Assembly: GCA_030998225.1 (NCBI GenBank)
Contig: JAPYXD010000701.1
Span: 10,524,501 to 10,588,500, forward strand
DNA from: Diplolepis rosae
Taxonomy: Eukaryota; Arthropoda; Insecta; Hymenoptera; Diplolepididae
Direction of reading: 5' to 3'
Length of the DNA stretch: 64,000 nt
The notes beneath the pieces were generated by a model. It was not told the origin of the DNA, did no database searches, and worked only from the letters and a program-made list of their open reading frames with translations. The translations under genes were made by a program, and so were the position numbers. This document shows positions 32,742 to 45,786 of the stretch, piece by piece; position 1 is the stretch's first letter; each line of letters opens with the position of its first letter.

Positions 32742-34999
32742 TTAGTGTAAATATATTATTTATTTGAATGCAAAAGATTTTTCCGACTAGATATATTTAG
32801 TTGCACAATTTATATTAAATATTGAAAATGTTTTATATTATTCTTAAAAAGAAAAATTTTCTTCAACTGAATGAAATCGGAAATTCGACTCATAATTTTT
32901 ATTTCTTATGATGAATGAGGAAGAATCGGTTTTACGCAAAAAAATTTCTCGTGTTTTATTATGATTATATTTTTGTAAATTTTCATTCAAAGAAATACAA
33001 ACTAGAGAATTTTCAAATCCGATAAGAATTGAATTTTAAAAGCTTCTTGATTTTCATGAATTTTATGAATTTTATTAAGTTTGTTTGTGAATGCAATGCA
33101 ACTAAATTATAAAAAAATTTTAATTTAGCTTTATATGGTTTTAAAAACTTGGATTTTTTATCTTGACAACAATAATAAATTATAGGTGTGATCATTTTAA
33201 GAAATATCCAAATTTGTGAATCATTATTATTTCAATTATAAATATTAATTTCCATCTCTCACTTTATTCGAACTTTCTTGAAGAATAAAAGAACTCAATT
33301 TTTGTTTGTATTTTGAGAAAAAAATGAAGATTTATAAGTGTGATAATTTTAAAAAACATCCTAATTCAAACAATTCTAAGATAGTTAAAAAGATTGCAGA
33401 ATTTTATAAGAGTTAGAAATGGAAATTATAAATTTAAAAAATTATATTTTGATTTGAGAAATTGTAAACTATAAAGTAGAATTGTAAATTGGAGATAAGA
33501 TTCAACTGTAGTTCTCCATTTTTGTATAGGGAAATACTTCTTCAAAAAGTTCGATATTTATAAATTAATAATAATGTATAAAAGAACTTTCTTTGGTAAA
33601 TCCTAAAATTTTTTAATAGAATCGCTAGACACATAAACTAGTTCTTTTTACTTTCAGATCAAGATTTTTTTAAATAAATCATACTATTTACAAATGAAAT
33701 ATATAAAAAGTTAAAATTCTTCAAAAATATTTATAGAAGAAAATTTCCTAATAGTCAATTTTGTAAAAGACGTAAACTTTTTTTGAACATAACTTTCATG
33801 TTTCTTCTGATATACTTCTTCAAGGACAGTGATAATTTTTTTAAGATTTAAATTTACCAGTGAGAAAAAAACGTCTCGCTTTGCTGAGAACAATGATGAG
33901 AATAAACCAGTCATGAACGAGAAATAAAAGTAGCTGCTAATTTATTTGTCATTGGGTTTGAAAAATTTCAGTATCTTCTCTGAAATTGTAACCATCGCTA
34001 TTAGAAACAGTTATTATTCTCAAATTAGGCATTTAAGATCTTCATGATACTCATCCTGCATTCAATTATTGCTTTCTATAATTTCTAATTTAGTAGAATA
34101 TTAAAAACTTTAAAAAGCTTTGGAACATAAAAAATATAATTATATATATTGCACAAATAAAATGTTCACTGAATACTCATAAAAATGAAGTATTGTTTAA
34201 AATTTAGTTTATTTTTTCCAAAATTTGTATTGAAGTGAAATTCTGTAAGTTTGAATTAATAAAATACTACTAATTCAGATAATTATTAATATCAATTCTG
34301 ACTGACGCAATTAGTAGACGACTATTTCTTATTTAAATAAGTTGTTTTTTATTGGTTCAAGAAAATCAATCAAGAAAATTTTTGTTGGTCTAACTATAGT
34401 ATTTTATTTATTTCAAATTAATTAGTTGAGTTTGAAATTTTAAATTCTTTAAATATTTTATTTATTATACGATTTTGTTTACTATACGAGCAACAAAATA
34501 TACGATGAATAAATCATGATAAATATTTTCGCGAATTATAATTTGATATAATATTTAAAATATAATATTCGTAACTTTAGTACAAAAATATCTAACATTG
34601 TATTTTCCTTATCACAGTATTGTGTAATTTATTCAATTTAAAAAAGACCAAGAGTTTTTATCCTGAATTCAGTTTTGATAAAATACTCCTTTCAACGCTT
34701 TTATGATCCAAATTATCCACAGTTAGAATTATTTTGTAAAAAGATTAACAGCATCGTAAACTTTCTTCACGTGAAAGGAATAAGAGTCTGAGGACGTTGA
34801 CACTTGGAAAAGTCATGTTTAGAGGTACTGATTAGATCTTCCCATGTATTTGTTCTCCGTCGTCGACACAACTTATCCAAAATAAGAATACAATATTATC
34901 ATTTGAAAGATTGTAGCAGTTTTCGTGCTTTTGCATTGGAGACAAAAATTTTAATTACTCTTATGTATATTTCGCCAATTTCAGGTTTTCAAAACGTTT
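32742..34999. other. AT-rich stretch, nothing recognised
   Basis: Presumed part of the long first intron. No coding frame with a recognisable product. A short SINE-tail remnant (AATTAGTTGAGTTTGAAATT) lies near 34419. Confidence 0.3.
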
Positions 35000-35019
35000 T
35001 GTTTTTCAGTTCATCCAAA

Positions 35020-35765
35020 TCCTATATCCTTATATGGGAAACCATGCGGCAAACTATTTAGGAAAATTGTAGGAAACTATATTTTAATTTGCAGCTGTGT
35101 CATATATAGTTTTTCATATGGATTCCTATATATAGTTTCCTATAGCCATTTTTTTCATTTGATGATTATTTCTAGTATTGTAAGATATTAAAATTTTTAA
35201 AGTTGAAGTTGAATAAGAAATAAGGAACTTAAAATTACACAATTTTAAAATAATTATGAAATACAAAAAAAAACTGTATATAGGAAACTATATATTGATT
35301 TATTAATTTTAGTTATAATTTTTTATTTAATTGTTAAAGTTTTATTGAATATATTAATGACTTTGAAAAAACCAATTAATTGAAATTATTTGAACAATTT
35401 TTTTAGCTCTACCTTCTTTTAAAATTTTATATTTAATTGATGAAATATATTCTTCAAATTTTTTTGTAATATGTTTAGGTCATAAAAAATATTTATTAAT
35501 TTTATTAATTTATATAAAAATATATTTATTAGAATAATTATAATATTTATAAATTTATCTTTAATGATATATTTATTAATTTATGTAGATAGTTTAATAT
35601 TAAAACATTTTAATTTCATTATAAAAATAATTTTAATTTGTTTTTAAATATATTGAGATAAATTTAAAAATGTATAAAAAGGAAACCATATTTTTTGCGC
35701 TTAAATTATAATATAGTTTCTTATATAGTTTCTCACATAGATTTCCATATAGTTTCATACAAAAT
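35020..35765. repeat. possible element with ATATAGTTTCCTATA-rich ends
   Basis: Words such as TATGGGAAACCAT, ATAGTTTCCTATA and GGAAACTATAT cluster at 35030-35160 and, inverted, at 35690-35760 (ATATAGTTTCTTATATAG). In between is very AT-rich filler. Clean terminal repeats and a target duplication could not be defined. Confidence 0.35.
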
Positions 35766-36834
35766 CACAAGCGTAGTTCTTCAGAATTACATAGCAATTC
35801 AGCAAAACTTATTTATTTGATAGATCTATAAATATTCATTTTTTAAGTGCAATTTTCATTGTTTGTTCGATAAGGTAGCAGCAGAAATATCGACAGGAAA
35901 TTATTTACTTAGAATTCTCATAAAGAACTGGAAAATTATTTAAATTTTGCGTCTGGAAGTTTTGCTATGAAAATTCTATGATAAGTTGAGCTACTTGCCT
36001 ATTCTAAGCTAGATGCAAAGAACATTTTTTTCAAATAATGCAAAAGCACTGGAAGCTTAAAATTGTTTGACAAGCTAAATGCCATAAAATGGAAGGAATT
36101 TTTAAATTTCATAATTGTTATTCAAGATATAAACAAGAAAAAATTTTGAAAAACATAAAAGTGCCTACCAAATTTCTTTAAATTCTTGATTTGAAGAAAA
36201 TGGATTCTTCGACATCAATACTTTTTGCTGATTTAGGAATCAGTTTCTTATAATAAATTGATCCAGTTATGAAATTGAGAATCAAAAGATTTATATCACA
36301 ATCATATTTTCTTTTTTTTTAACCTAAATCTTTCACATTCTTCAGACGTTCTTTAAAAGAAATGAACTCGATTTTTTTTGTACTTTTAGTTTGAAATGTG
36401 AAAAATGATTTAAAAAATTTAATTATCTATGTAGAAAAACTGCTTCAGGTTAAACAAAAAATACACTTTCCTAGCTAACAAGGTATCTTGAACTTAAAGG
36501 GTTAATAGAATTTTAAATTTATTGAATATCAGGAAAAATAGGAGACGAAAATTTCCCACTAGTTGAAAGACTGAATTTGGAAAGATTTAGATAATATAAG
36601 AAAAATACAAATTAATGTTAGTTAAAAGTCTAATTTCAGTTCAAAATATCTATTTGTTATTTTTCCAAAACCTTTATAATGAATAATATTATTTTATTCG
36701 AAATCACTGTACTTGATCTTTTGAGCCACTATAATTCCTAAAATATTTTTGGATTTGTACATGAATATAAATAACTTTTTAAAGATAAAAGTAGAGATTG
36801 AAAAATTGAGAATCCATATTGAAGTTCATCGACC

Positions 36835-36975
36835 GGCATCATGCGTCAGAATTTTTTCGGACGATTGATCATTTTGATCGATTCTAGTGATCGTGACCAT
36901 CGACTTTTCGAGTCAAGTCATGAAGCAAGATCATCCGCGCTTGACTTTCGCGTTAAATGATCGTAAATTTTCTGT
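36835..36975. other. second GATCG-rich island
   Basis: ATCATTTTGATCGATTCTAG, TGATCGTGACCATCGAC and GCGCTTGACTTTCGCG in AT-rich surroundings. It resembles 24806-24965 in word use, including CTTGACTTTCGC versus CTTGACATTTTC. Non-coding. Confidence 0.25.
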
Positions 36976-37079
36976 AAGTGGCTGAAGATCTTAAGTCATT
37001 GTCATTCCGGTTCTAATTAAAATAGGCTTCCTGTCTAGGTTGTTCTATAATGTCAATGTTATAATTTTTTTCATGTTTC

Positions 37080-37572
37080 ATGCATTTTTTTGACATTTTT
37101 TTACTTTGAATAACTTTTTTGTTTTTTAACCAATTGTCAGGGTTCATTTTTATATTGTTCCTTACAATGTGTAGCTACTTTTTGAATATTGAAAGCCCTC
37201 TAGCTAAAAGAGTAACTCCAAATTTTTTTTTTAATATTTTGGGATATTTTTATTTATTTATTTTATTTTATTTGTAACTTTTTTTCAGTCATGTTACCTT
37301 ATTTTCTATACCCAAAAAGTTGCTACACATTATAAGGAACAAAATAAAAAAAGAATCATGACAATTGGTTGAAAAACAAAAAAGTTATTCGAAGTAAAAA
37401 AATGGCAAAAAAATGCCCAAAAAACTCAACATTTTTAGTTTAAAAATACATAAAGGTGCTGGAATTTTTAAAAAACCCAAAATATTTTCTAAATTAAGGT
37501 ACTAAACGTGAAAATAACTATATGGAAGGTCTAAACTCAAAAAATAAAAATAAAAATATTAAAGGTGGCGGA
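37080..37572. repeat. fold-back repeat family C, copy 2
   Basis: Left-arm words TTTTTAACCAATTGTCAG and CTTACAATGTGTAGC are inverted at right as CTACACATTATAAGGAAC and ATGACAATTGGTTG. The right end ATTAAAGGTGGCGGATC is intact, while the matching left end is missing. Confidence 0.6.
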
Positions 37573-40290
37573 TCAGAAAGGCAAGATAATATAATTGAAA
37601 AATACACACAGAAATTAATAGAGATCTATAATATCATATAATGAAAACAATACTCATTTCTAAAAAATGTTAGAAACTCATCTCCGTTCTTTAAATCATT
37701 TATTTTCTTCCAATCTTTTTTATATGTTTTTTAGAGTTAGGTAAAAAAGTGATTAAATGTTATTTCACGTAATTTTACCGAAATTGGAAGGATTTTTTTC
37801 CATTTCAAGGTAAGGAAAGACTTTTTGGATTTATAAAGTTTTTATAGGATAGTATGAAATGTTTATATATTTTAAGATTGCATACAATTTGAATAATTCC
37901 AAAGGATTACTATAACATGTCAATAAGTTTTTTCTATTTTAAGGTGTTTCATAAATTTTCATAAAATTGAACAAGATTTGTATAATTTTTTGACACTCAT
38001 TTTCTTAGAAATTTTAAGTCATTTCAAGATATTTTAAGAAATTCAAGATATTTAATTATATTTCTCTTTTGAATTAGAAAAAATTTAATCAAATTTAAAA
38101 GTGACAAAACACATGTTGAGATTTTTGGATATTTTACATAATTTACAAAGCATTTGAAAAATTTTGTTTCGATATTTTTTAAAAATGCATAGAATTTCAA
38201 GACATTAATCAAGATTGTACCAGTTTTTAAGATTTTAAGTAATTTTACTCGGTTCCATGAGGTTTTATAGGATTTTTGAATATTTTATTGTAATTGACGA
38301 AATTTTAAGTGAAATATCTCATGGATATCTAAAATTTCACAGAAAATCACGGAATTTAATAGAAGAATATATACTATTTTTCTCAAATTTATATTATTCT
38401 TAGATCATTTCATAAAATTGTTAGAATAATATATTTTGTGATTATTATTATTATCTTTACTAAGTAAGAAAACAATTTTATTATTTCTATTGAATTTCCA
38501 TTAAATTCTTTCATAATACTGTGCGTATAATTGAGCTCATACTTATATAATATGAATGTACTTTTGTTCAAGACTTAAATGAACGGAATGCATTTAGTTA
38601 TATATGTCTTGAAAAGCAAATATTTCGTTTTTGAGTTTACATATAATTTCGCGTCTATACAAATACGGAAACAAGGAAATAGCATAAAGTGCTATTTTAA
38701 ATTGCCAGCTCGATTTATGAAGGACAAAATAATGAATATGACATTTTATTTTTGCAAATGTTTCCATTCATCTACTAAAAAATGTAACAAAATGGTAAAT
38801 AGTGCAATGCGAGTCTAAGACTTGCAGAAATAAAATGTATTATATACATACATTTTGTCCTTCAAAGATTGAGCTAGAAATTGAAAGTAGGACTTTTTAC
38901 TATTTTCTTTTTTGCATGAAGGAATCTCCTATCACTATATTTGCATTCACTCATCATAAACAACTTTAGTTACAAATCACAAACGCACTCCTTAGGCGTT
39001 TAGCCTTGGTCGAAATCCCACGCTGGTAGCATTATTCGAATTCCATTTTCCTCATGGACATCTGTATTGTAGAAAATTAGCAAATTGTTAAACAAATCCA
39101 TTTGAAAATCTCCAAAATTGGACGGTCCACTTGGTTTATTACGCAGTGTTGAATTCTTTTGGTGATGAAACGAACAGTTTTGCTTTGAAATATAAAAATG
39201 GCATTCAACAATGCAGTAATTATGCAACGCAACTTATGTGTTTACTACAATCAAGTATCATTATTTTCTGATTATATGTTGTGTTTATTGGCATGATGAA
39301 TACGTTACTTTCTTAAGTAACCTAACGCTATTTGAGAATTACAGAAAATTATAATCTCCTGGGGTGTAAAGATTTAGGAATTTATAAGAGGCTTTTCCTG
39401 CTCACAAAACAGTAAAACCTGTGGCTTAGCTTTCAATGTTGCAGATTAATTACTTTATTTCATAAACTTTAGTTTGAAAAATTTACCATTCATCTCTATA
39501 TCTAAGAAAAAAGATAATAGTAAATTGCACAATGCCAATGGTACACTGAAAAAAAAAATTCGACGATACAGACATAATTGTGGTTCCTTGACCTATATTA
39601 TATTGGAGATTTACCGAAAACCAAGGTTTGTTTGTATTAGTTCAGCCTGTATGTGTATTCCAAACATATGAATTACTATTGCAGCAATATTTTTGATTAA
39701 CTGTCAAATATATTTTGTTGAATTACTTAAAAACAATCAGCTATATTTGTATGGCTGATAAATCCCAAGCATTTCTTTCAGTGTAATGCTCACAAAAATA
39801 AAATGTATTATTTATTTTACAGCACGAAAAAAATAAATTGACGAAAATATTGGGAAATATTGGGAAAAAGATTAAGTTGAATCAAGAAAATTCTTTGATG
39901 AGTAAAATTTGGTTGAGAATTTTCTTTATATTCAAACATATCTGTGTATTTCTTAAATCTTTTATATACAATATATTGACAGAAATTACTTTGCTTTTTT
40001 AAATAAAAAGAATTTTCAGTGTGGAAAATAAATGACTTTTTGAATTAAAGGGAAATTAGTTTTATTCTAAACATTAGTTTCGTTGAATCTAAATAATAGA
40101 TTTTGAAACCAAACGAATTATATCAACAAAGAATTTTTTGATATACAGTTAATTAAAAAGATTTTTGATTCAAAGAAATTTTTTTCTGTTTTAAGATTCA
40201 TATTTGTTCAAATGGTAGAAAACTTAGAATCAAAAAAAAATTTATAATTCAAAGGAATTAGTTTGACTGATTGTCAAAAAAATGTTACTT
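37573..40290. other. AT-rich intronic stretch, little recognised
   Basis: No recognised gene. A 240-bp segment with ends CACTGAAAAAAA / TTTCAGTG (about 39545-39783) may be a small MITE. A 75-codon minus-strand frame at 39000-39227 has no recognisable domain. Confidence 0.3.
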
Positions 40291-40299
40291 TATAGACCC

Positions 40300-41225
40300 A
40301 CTGATAAAATCTCGACGCTTTGAGACCCTCTGAGTGAAAAAATATACAAGATACGGAAAAAATGTTAAAAAAAAAAATTTTTTAAATAAATAAAAGATAT
40401 CAAAGTTTGCTGATGACCATTTTTTATAGGACTTATATCTTTTGTTTATTAATGAGAAATGCTATTAAGAATAAAAACTTTTGGTTTTCAAAAAAACTAA
40501 ACGAGTTACGAAAAGATTTTGGGGACAAAATTGTTCATCTCAAGAATATATACAAATTTACTCCTGATTATTTTTTAATCGGACACGTAATTTTCGTTTT
40601 ATTCGTGAAAAACGTTATCAAAAATGAAAAATTCGATTTTCACGCCAAAATATATCAGATACAGAAAACATGTTAAATAGAATAATTTTTTATTTTGAAA
40701 AGATCTACAATTTTGCTGTTGACTATTTTTTTATAGGATTTATACCTTTTCTTTTATTTATCAAAAACGTTTTTATAAAAATCCAAAATTCAATTTTCCC
40801 CCAAAATATGCGAGATAAAGAAAAAATGTTAAGAAACAATATTTTTTAATTTCAAATCATTTACAACTTCGTTCTCCAATATTTTTTCATAGTAGTTATG
40901 TCTTTCCTTTCATTCATGAAAAACGTTTTTATAAAAATCAAAAATTCAATTTTTCTGCCAAAATATACAAGATACAGAAAAAACGTCAAGAAACAACATT
41001 TTATAATTTAAAAAGATCTACAACTTTGCTGTTGGCTATTTTTTTATAGGAGTTATATCTTCCCTTTCATTCATTATATTATATTATATAATATATAGAT
41101 ATTATATATATATAGAATATATAATATATAGAAAAAATCTTAGAAAACAAAATTTTTTACTTTAAAAAGTTCTACAAGTTTGGTGCCTACCAATTTTTCA
41201 CAGGAGTTATATCTTTTGTTTATTA
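40300..41225. repeat. repeat family E: degenerate tandem units
   Basis: Starts CGACGCTTTGAGACCCTCTGAGT and repeats a unit of roughly 170-190 bp (ATATGCGAGATA.AGAAAAAATGTTA, then AAAGATCTACAACTTTGCTG, then TTTTTTATAGGAGTTATATC). The same family opens at about 63165 and continues to the window edge, and traces occur at 26620-26900. A short AT palindrome lies at 41080-41130. Confidence 0.55.
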
Positions 41226-41239
41226 ATGAAAAATATTAT

Positions 41240-41770
41240 TTAAAAAAATACTTCGGAGCGCGAAGGGCGACGATCGAACCGCTCTTTCGTATTTAAATGC
41301 AAGTATGACTTTAATAGACATAAAATAAAAATCGACCGCGAGTATTACCATGAGAATGTGTTCCTGCAGGCCAGACGAGCCTAAGTAAATGGAATTTCCT
41401 TTTTCACTTGAAATCGAAAACAAATTTAGTAATTTGTATGAAAAGGACATAGAACATCGAGCGCGATGTGAATGTCTCCACAAAGCGGGCAATTTTTTTT
41501 TACTATTTGTACGGAAGTGTGGACTCGTCCCACTTATTTAGTATTTGCATTTTCCGAGATCTGTACTGAACTTGCAAACAGCTACGCGTGCAGTAATTGC
41601 ACGTAACATTGTTTGTGTATGGAAACGCGAATGTAACATCGCGGCCAACCATACGCGATAAGTGAATTTTTTCACCCGAGAGAAAGTCCCTCAAGTGCAG
41701 AGGAGGATGGAAATCGAGGCACGCGTCTGGACGTAATTTATATGTATTATAAATGAGGTCGACGTCTATG
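41240..41770. other. unique GC-richer block of unknown nature
   Basis: Composition and CpG content stand out (GTAACATCGCGGCCAACCAT, CGAGGCACGCGTCTGGACG). Two minus-strand frames (89 and 63 codons) occur, but neither has a known domain or splice context. It could be regulatory DNA or part of an unrecognised element. Confidence 0.3.
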
Positions 41771-42027
41771 TGGAATAGAGATGGGCAACTAGTATTGTAA
41801 CTATCAAGGAGATATCAAGTATTTTTATGGTTGATTCACCTTACAAAGAAGCCTAAGGGGCCCTTCTCTTCAGATGCGAATTCCTATCGCACATGTATCT
41901 TTACAAAAACTTTGTACACATAGTTTACCTCGATGCTGTGATTGAAATTACTATTTACTATGATTTTAAAATCATTAAGATTCACAGTTGCGCATAAAGT
42001 TGCGCATGCGAAAAATTACTACCACAC

Positions 42028-42140
42028 TCTCTAAAAAGTGACTTTTCTCTGAAAACCAATGAAAAGTCACTGATTGATCAGTCAGAAGTAGATCACTGAT
42101 TTAACTTCAGTGAGAATTTCACTGATTCAGATTTAGAGAG
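42028..42140. mobile_element. MITE family A copy 5 (short)
   Basis: A 113-bp internally deleted copy (CTCTCTAAAAAGTG to CAGATTTAGAGAG), flanked by CACA on both sides (42024-42027 and 42141-42144). Confidence 0.75.
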
Positions 42141-42489
42141 CACAGAGAAAACTTCTATTCAAATTTCTAAAATCGTTTGGTGCTCCTTTTCTTAATTCAA
42201 AATAAAGATTTGTTTATGTTATAAAAAAATGTTTTATTCGAAAAATAACGAATTTGAATAGAACAAATAGAACAAATTTGTTGTTTGATTTAAAAAAAAA
42301 TTATTTTCATTCAAGCAATGTAACTTTTTCGATAATACAGTTATTTCTTTGATTAGTAAATTTTATTTTAATGTGAAAATATTTTTTCTGAGTGCAAGAA
42401 GCTTTGTTTGGGAAAATAATACTCTAAATTTTCAAATTTTGTATTATTCTTAGAAATATTGAGGATTTTCGTGAAGAATAAAAGTTTTA

Positions 42490-42654
42490 CTCTTTAAATA
42501 TGAAACAGTGAAAATCTACTGATTATCAATCAAATTTGATTAATTTAAATAGCTGAAAAGAGGTGACTGTGAATCAGTAACAATTTAACTGATTAGTGAA
42601 AAGGCAAATCACTGATTCAATCAGTGAAAATTTGACTGATTCGGATTTATAGAG
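42490..42654. mobile_element. MITE family A copy 6
   Basis: CTCTTTAAATATG to CGGATTTATAGAG, 165 bp, flanked by TA. The central part is shortened relative to copy 2. Confidence 0.7.
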
Positions 42655-42949
42655 TAAGACAAACAAATGTAAAGTTTCTAGAACCAGTCAAAAGGTATTA
42701 AAATTCTTTAAATTTATTAAAATTAAAATAAAAGGTATAAAAAACTAGTAAAATAAAGAATAAATCATAAATTGTCTAACACAAAATTTGATGATTGAAA
42801 GCAATTGTAAGAGTTTCTAAAAGATTCGATTTTTAAAATAATTAAAAAGTATTCAAGTTAATTTCCTTTCTGATATTTAAATGTTTAATTAATTACATTC
42901 GTTATTTCTACAGGCGATTCAAGGAAAAGCAATCAAAATATGAATTATA

Positions 42950-43707
42950 AAGGGTTTCCCAATAAGGGTGATATGTTTTGAAATTGAAAAAAAAACACTG
43001 AATATTCATTCGGAATTGATCGAAATCTTTTTTATTATATTGGATATTCTATGCCATTTATGATTTAAACAATATATCGGCCAAATGTCCCCCGAGACTT
43101 GAGCCAAAAATGCGCCTCATCAGAAAAGATGATTTTTTGATGAAAATTGGGATCATTTTCAATTGATTCCAGAGCCCAATCCGCGAACTCCCGACGCAAA
43201 CGATGGTCATTAGGCTTCAGTTCTTGGGCCAGAATCATCTTATAGGGATGCAGGCTAAGATCCAATCGCAAAATACGCCAGGTAGTCATCCTGGACAGGC
43301 CCAATTCCTGAGATCGGCGTGGCACGGACAATTCACGGTTTTCCTCGATACTGGCCTGTACGGCGGCTATATTTTGTGTAGAACGTGCGGTACGCATACG
43401 ATTTTTAGGCTTAGTATCCAATAGAGTAAATTCACTCTCCAACTTATCGATTATTCGACGAATTGAGAGCGCGGATGGAGCAGAATGACGACCATATTTT
43501 GCACGATATGCTCTTTGAACACCGACAAAACTTCTCGAATTTTGATAAAATAATTGGACAATTTCCAAACGTTGTGGAAGCGTGAAACTACTCATGATTA
43601 AATGGCAAACCTTACTGATGACAACTGACAGCAGACGTCAAAAATTTCAGTTCAAATGAGCCCGATAGGGACATTCAAAATCATATCACCCCTATTGGGA
43701 AACCCTT
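42950..43707 (-). mobile_element. deleted Tc1/mariner-type transposon
   Basis: Terminal inverted repeats AAGGGTTTCCCAATA and the matching end, each continuing to GGTGATATG, flanked by TA at 42948-42949 and 43708-43709. At 758 bp it is well short of a complete Tc1/mariner element (about 1.3 kb or more). It encodes only the N-terminal part of a transposase (43065-43595). Confidence 0.88.
43065..43595 (-). pseudogene. truncated Tc1/mariner-type transposase
   Basis: 176 codons from ATG to stop. Residues 1-120 form the helix-turn-helix DNA-binding region (QRLEIVQLFYQNSRSFVGVQ; SRRSQELGLSRMTTWRILR-like second HTH). IIFSDEAHFWL near residues 155-165 carries the first catalytic Asp. The rest of the catalytic core, with the second and third acidic residues, is deleted, so the protein cannot transpose. 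The reading frame itself is unbroken, so the deletion may be fairly recent. Confidence 0.85.
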
Positions 43708-43709
43708 TA

Positions 43710-44570
43710 CATTGTAAAAATAATATTTGTCTATAAAATCATGGTATTCAAGTTTTTCTGCTTTGTTCAAACTCCACGAATAAATTTAGCATTTGGAACG
43801 AAAAGTTACTACTTTGTTTCCAGAATGTAAATTGCGAATCGAGATGTGATCTCGCCGATTATTTCGAACGAGGACGCAAGGCTCGGGCTTCACTCTCTGG
43901 ACGACTTCCGGTCTTAAAGTCAAGGACGATTGAAGGTAGATCACCTTGGATATTATTGTAAGGATGGGGTTCTTTCTGGTTAGTTTAATATTTTTTCCTT
44001 TATCCCAGAATATATATACTTTGAACAAAATTTCATGTTCCAGTGTATACATTTTACTTAATTAAGCCACAAAAGTTCAAATAAACTTTTTAACTGGCAG
44101 CAAATCTGGATTTCTTCGATAAAAAATCCTCAAACTTAATTTCATTTCAAAACTTTCCGTTCTCACGAAAATATGTATTGCTAATCAAAAACTACTTCCT
44201 TAATTTCTGTGAATTTGCTAATTAGGCATCAGAACATTAAATTACCGAAGCCTATAAATTTCGTTATGAACAATGTTTCTTCATTGTGAACATTCTGAGA
44301 GAATTCAGCTCGTAATTAATATAAACGTCATCCCACAATAGATTCTCGGTTTTAATTTTATTAATTAAAAGTTTAAAAAGTCGCATTATACACTTTCACA
44401 CTATACGCGATTCACATTCTCTTGATTTCAGATAAGGAATCAAGTTTTCTTCTTTGGAAACTTCACCAAACGAGTATAATCTCGTATCCATGTAATGACG
44501 AACACTGATTCTATTACCAAATTTTTGTAATCACGTTCAATTGACTCCAAAATTCATATTAACATACACT
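43710..44570. other. unique intronic sequence, nothing recognised
   Basis: An 88-codon minus-strand frame (43786-44052) has no recognisable domain. The block at about 43800-43930 has fairly high GC. No repeat borders found. Confidence 0.25.
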
Positions 44571-44635
44571 GTTGAAAATTTCTACCGTAATATCCCGAAA
44601 CACGTGATTTATCCAGTTACAATTTCGTAAAATCT

Positions 44636-45786
44636 GTAATATTTATTAACAAACCTTTTATATTTGCAAAATAGCGGTCAATCGTACTGAAATATCAATT
44701 AAATTTACATAAATTTTGTGCTCTCACTATTTCAACTAATGACCTCTGTAAATGTTACAGATTTTTTTTTCTCTGTGTACCATCTGACCAATTTAAATAT
44801 CATGCATCTTAAAAATTTTGTTACTAATAGTGATGTTTCCATATTATTATTATGTGTTAATGTTACTTTTGGAGTCAATTGTAAGTGATTACACGAATTT
44901 GGTAAATAATATTTAAATTCGTTAGATGGTACACAGGGAAAAAACATCTGTAATATTCATAGAGGCCATGAGTTAAAATAGTGAGAGTATAAAATTTATG
45001 TAAATTTAACAGGTATTTCAGTACAATTGACTGCTTTTTCGCATATATAAAAGATTTTTCTATAAATATTACAGAAATGCCTCTTAATTTCACAGAATAA
45101 AGAATTTTCTTCAAAACTGCAATTTGACATCAGGCACTTTTGTAATATTTATCGACAAATCTCTTATATTTGCAGGAAACCAGTCAATTGTACTGAAATA
45201 TCAGTTAAATTTAGATAAATTTTGTGCCCTAACTCTTTTAACTTATGACCTCAGTAAATATTACAGATGTTTTTTCTCTGCGTACCATATGACCAATTTA
45301 AATATCATTCATCTTAAAAATTTTGCCACTAATAGTGATGTTTTCATATTATTATTATATCTTAATGTTACTTTTGGAGTCAATTGAAAGTGATGACACG
45401 AATTTGGTAAATAATATTTAAATTCGTCAGATGGAACACAGGGAGAAAACATCTGTAACATTTATAGAGGTCATAAGTTAAAATATAGTGAGAGCACAAA
45501 ATTTATGTAAATTTATCTGATATTTCAGTACAATTGACCGCATTTTTGTAGACATGAGAGATTCGTCAATAAATATTACAAAAATGCCTGTTAAATTCAC
45601 AGAATAAAGAATTAATAAAATAAATAATTTTAGGAACTTCTGTAATATTTATAAACAAACCTTTTATATTTGCAAAATAGCGATCAATTGTACTGAAATA
45701 TCTGATAAATCCACATAAATTTTGTGCTTATGACCTCTGTAGATGTTACACATGTTTTTTCTCTATGTACCATCTGACGAATTTAA
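44636..45786. repeat. repeat B: tandem array of about 500-bp units, left part
   Basis: TAATATTTAT.AACAAA recurs at about 44636, 45137 and 45638 (spacing 501). Each unit has the word CCATCTGACCAATTTAAATAT in one orientation and its inverse about 150 bp later, so units are themselves partly palindromic. The array stops abruptly at TTAA (45783-45786), where other elements are inserted, and resumes at 49343. Confidence 0.7.

Noticed and set aside
39000..39227. 75-codon minus-strand frame
   Set aside because: No domain and no splice signals consistent with fw. Likely chance.
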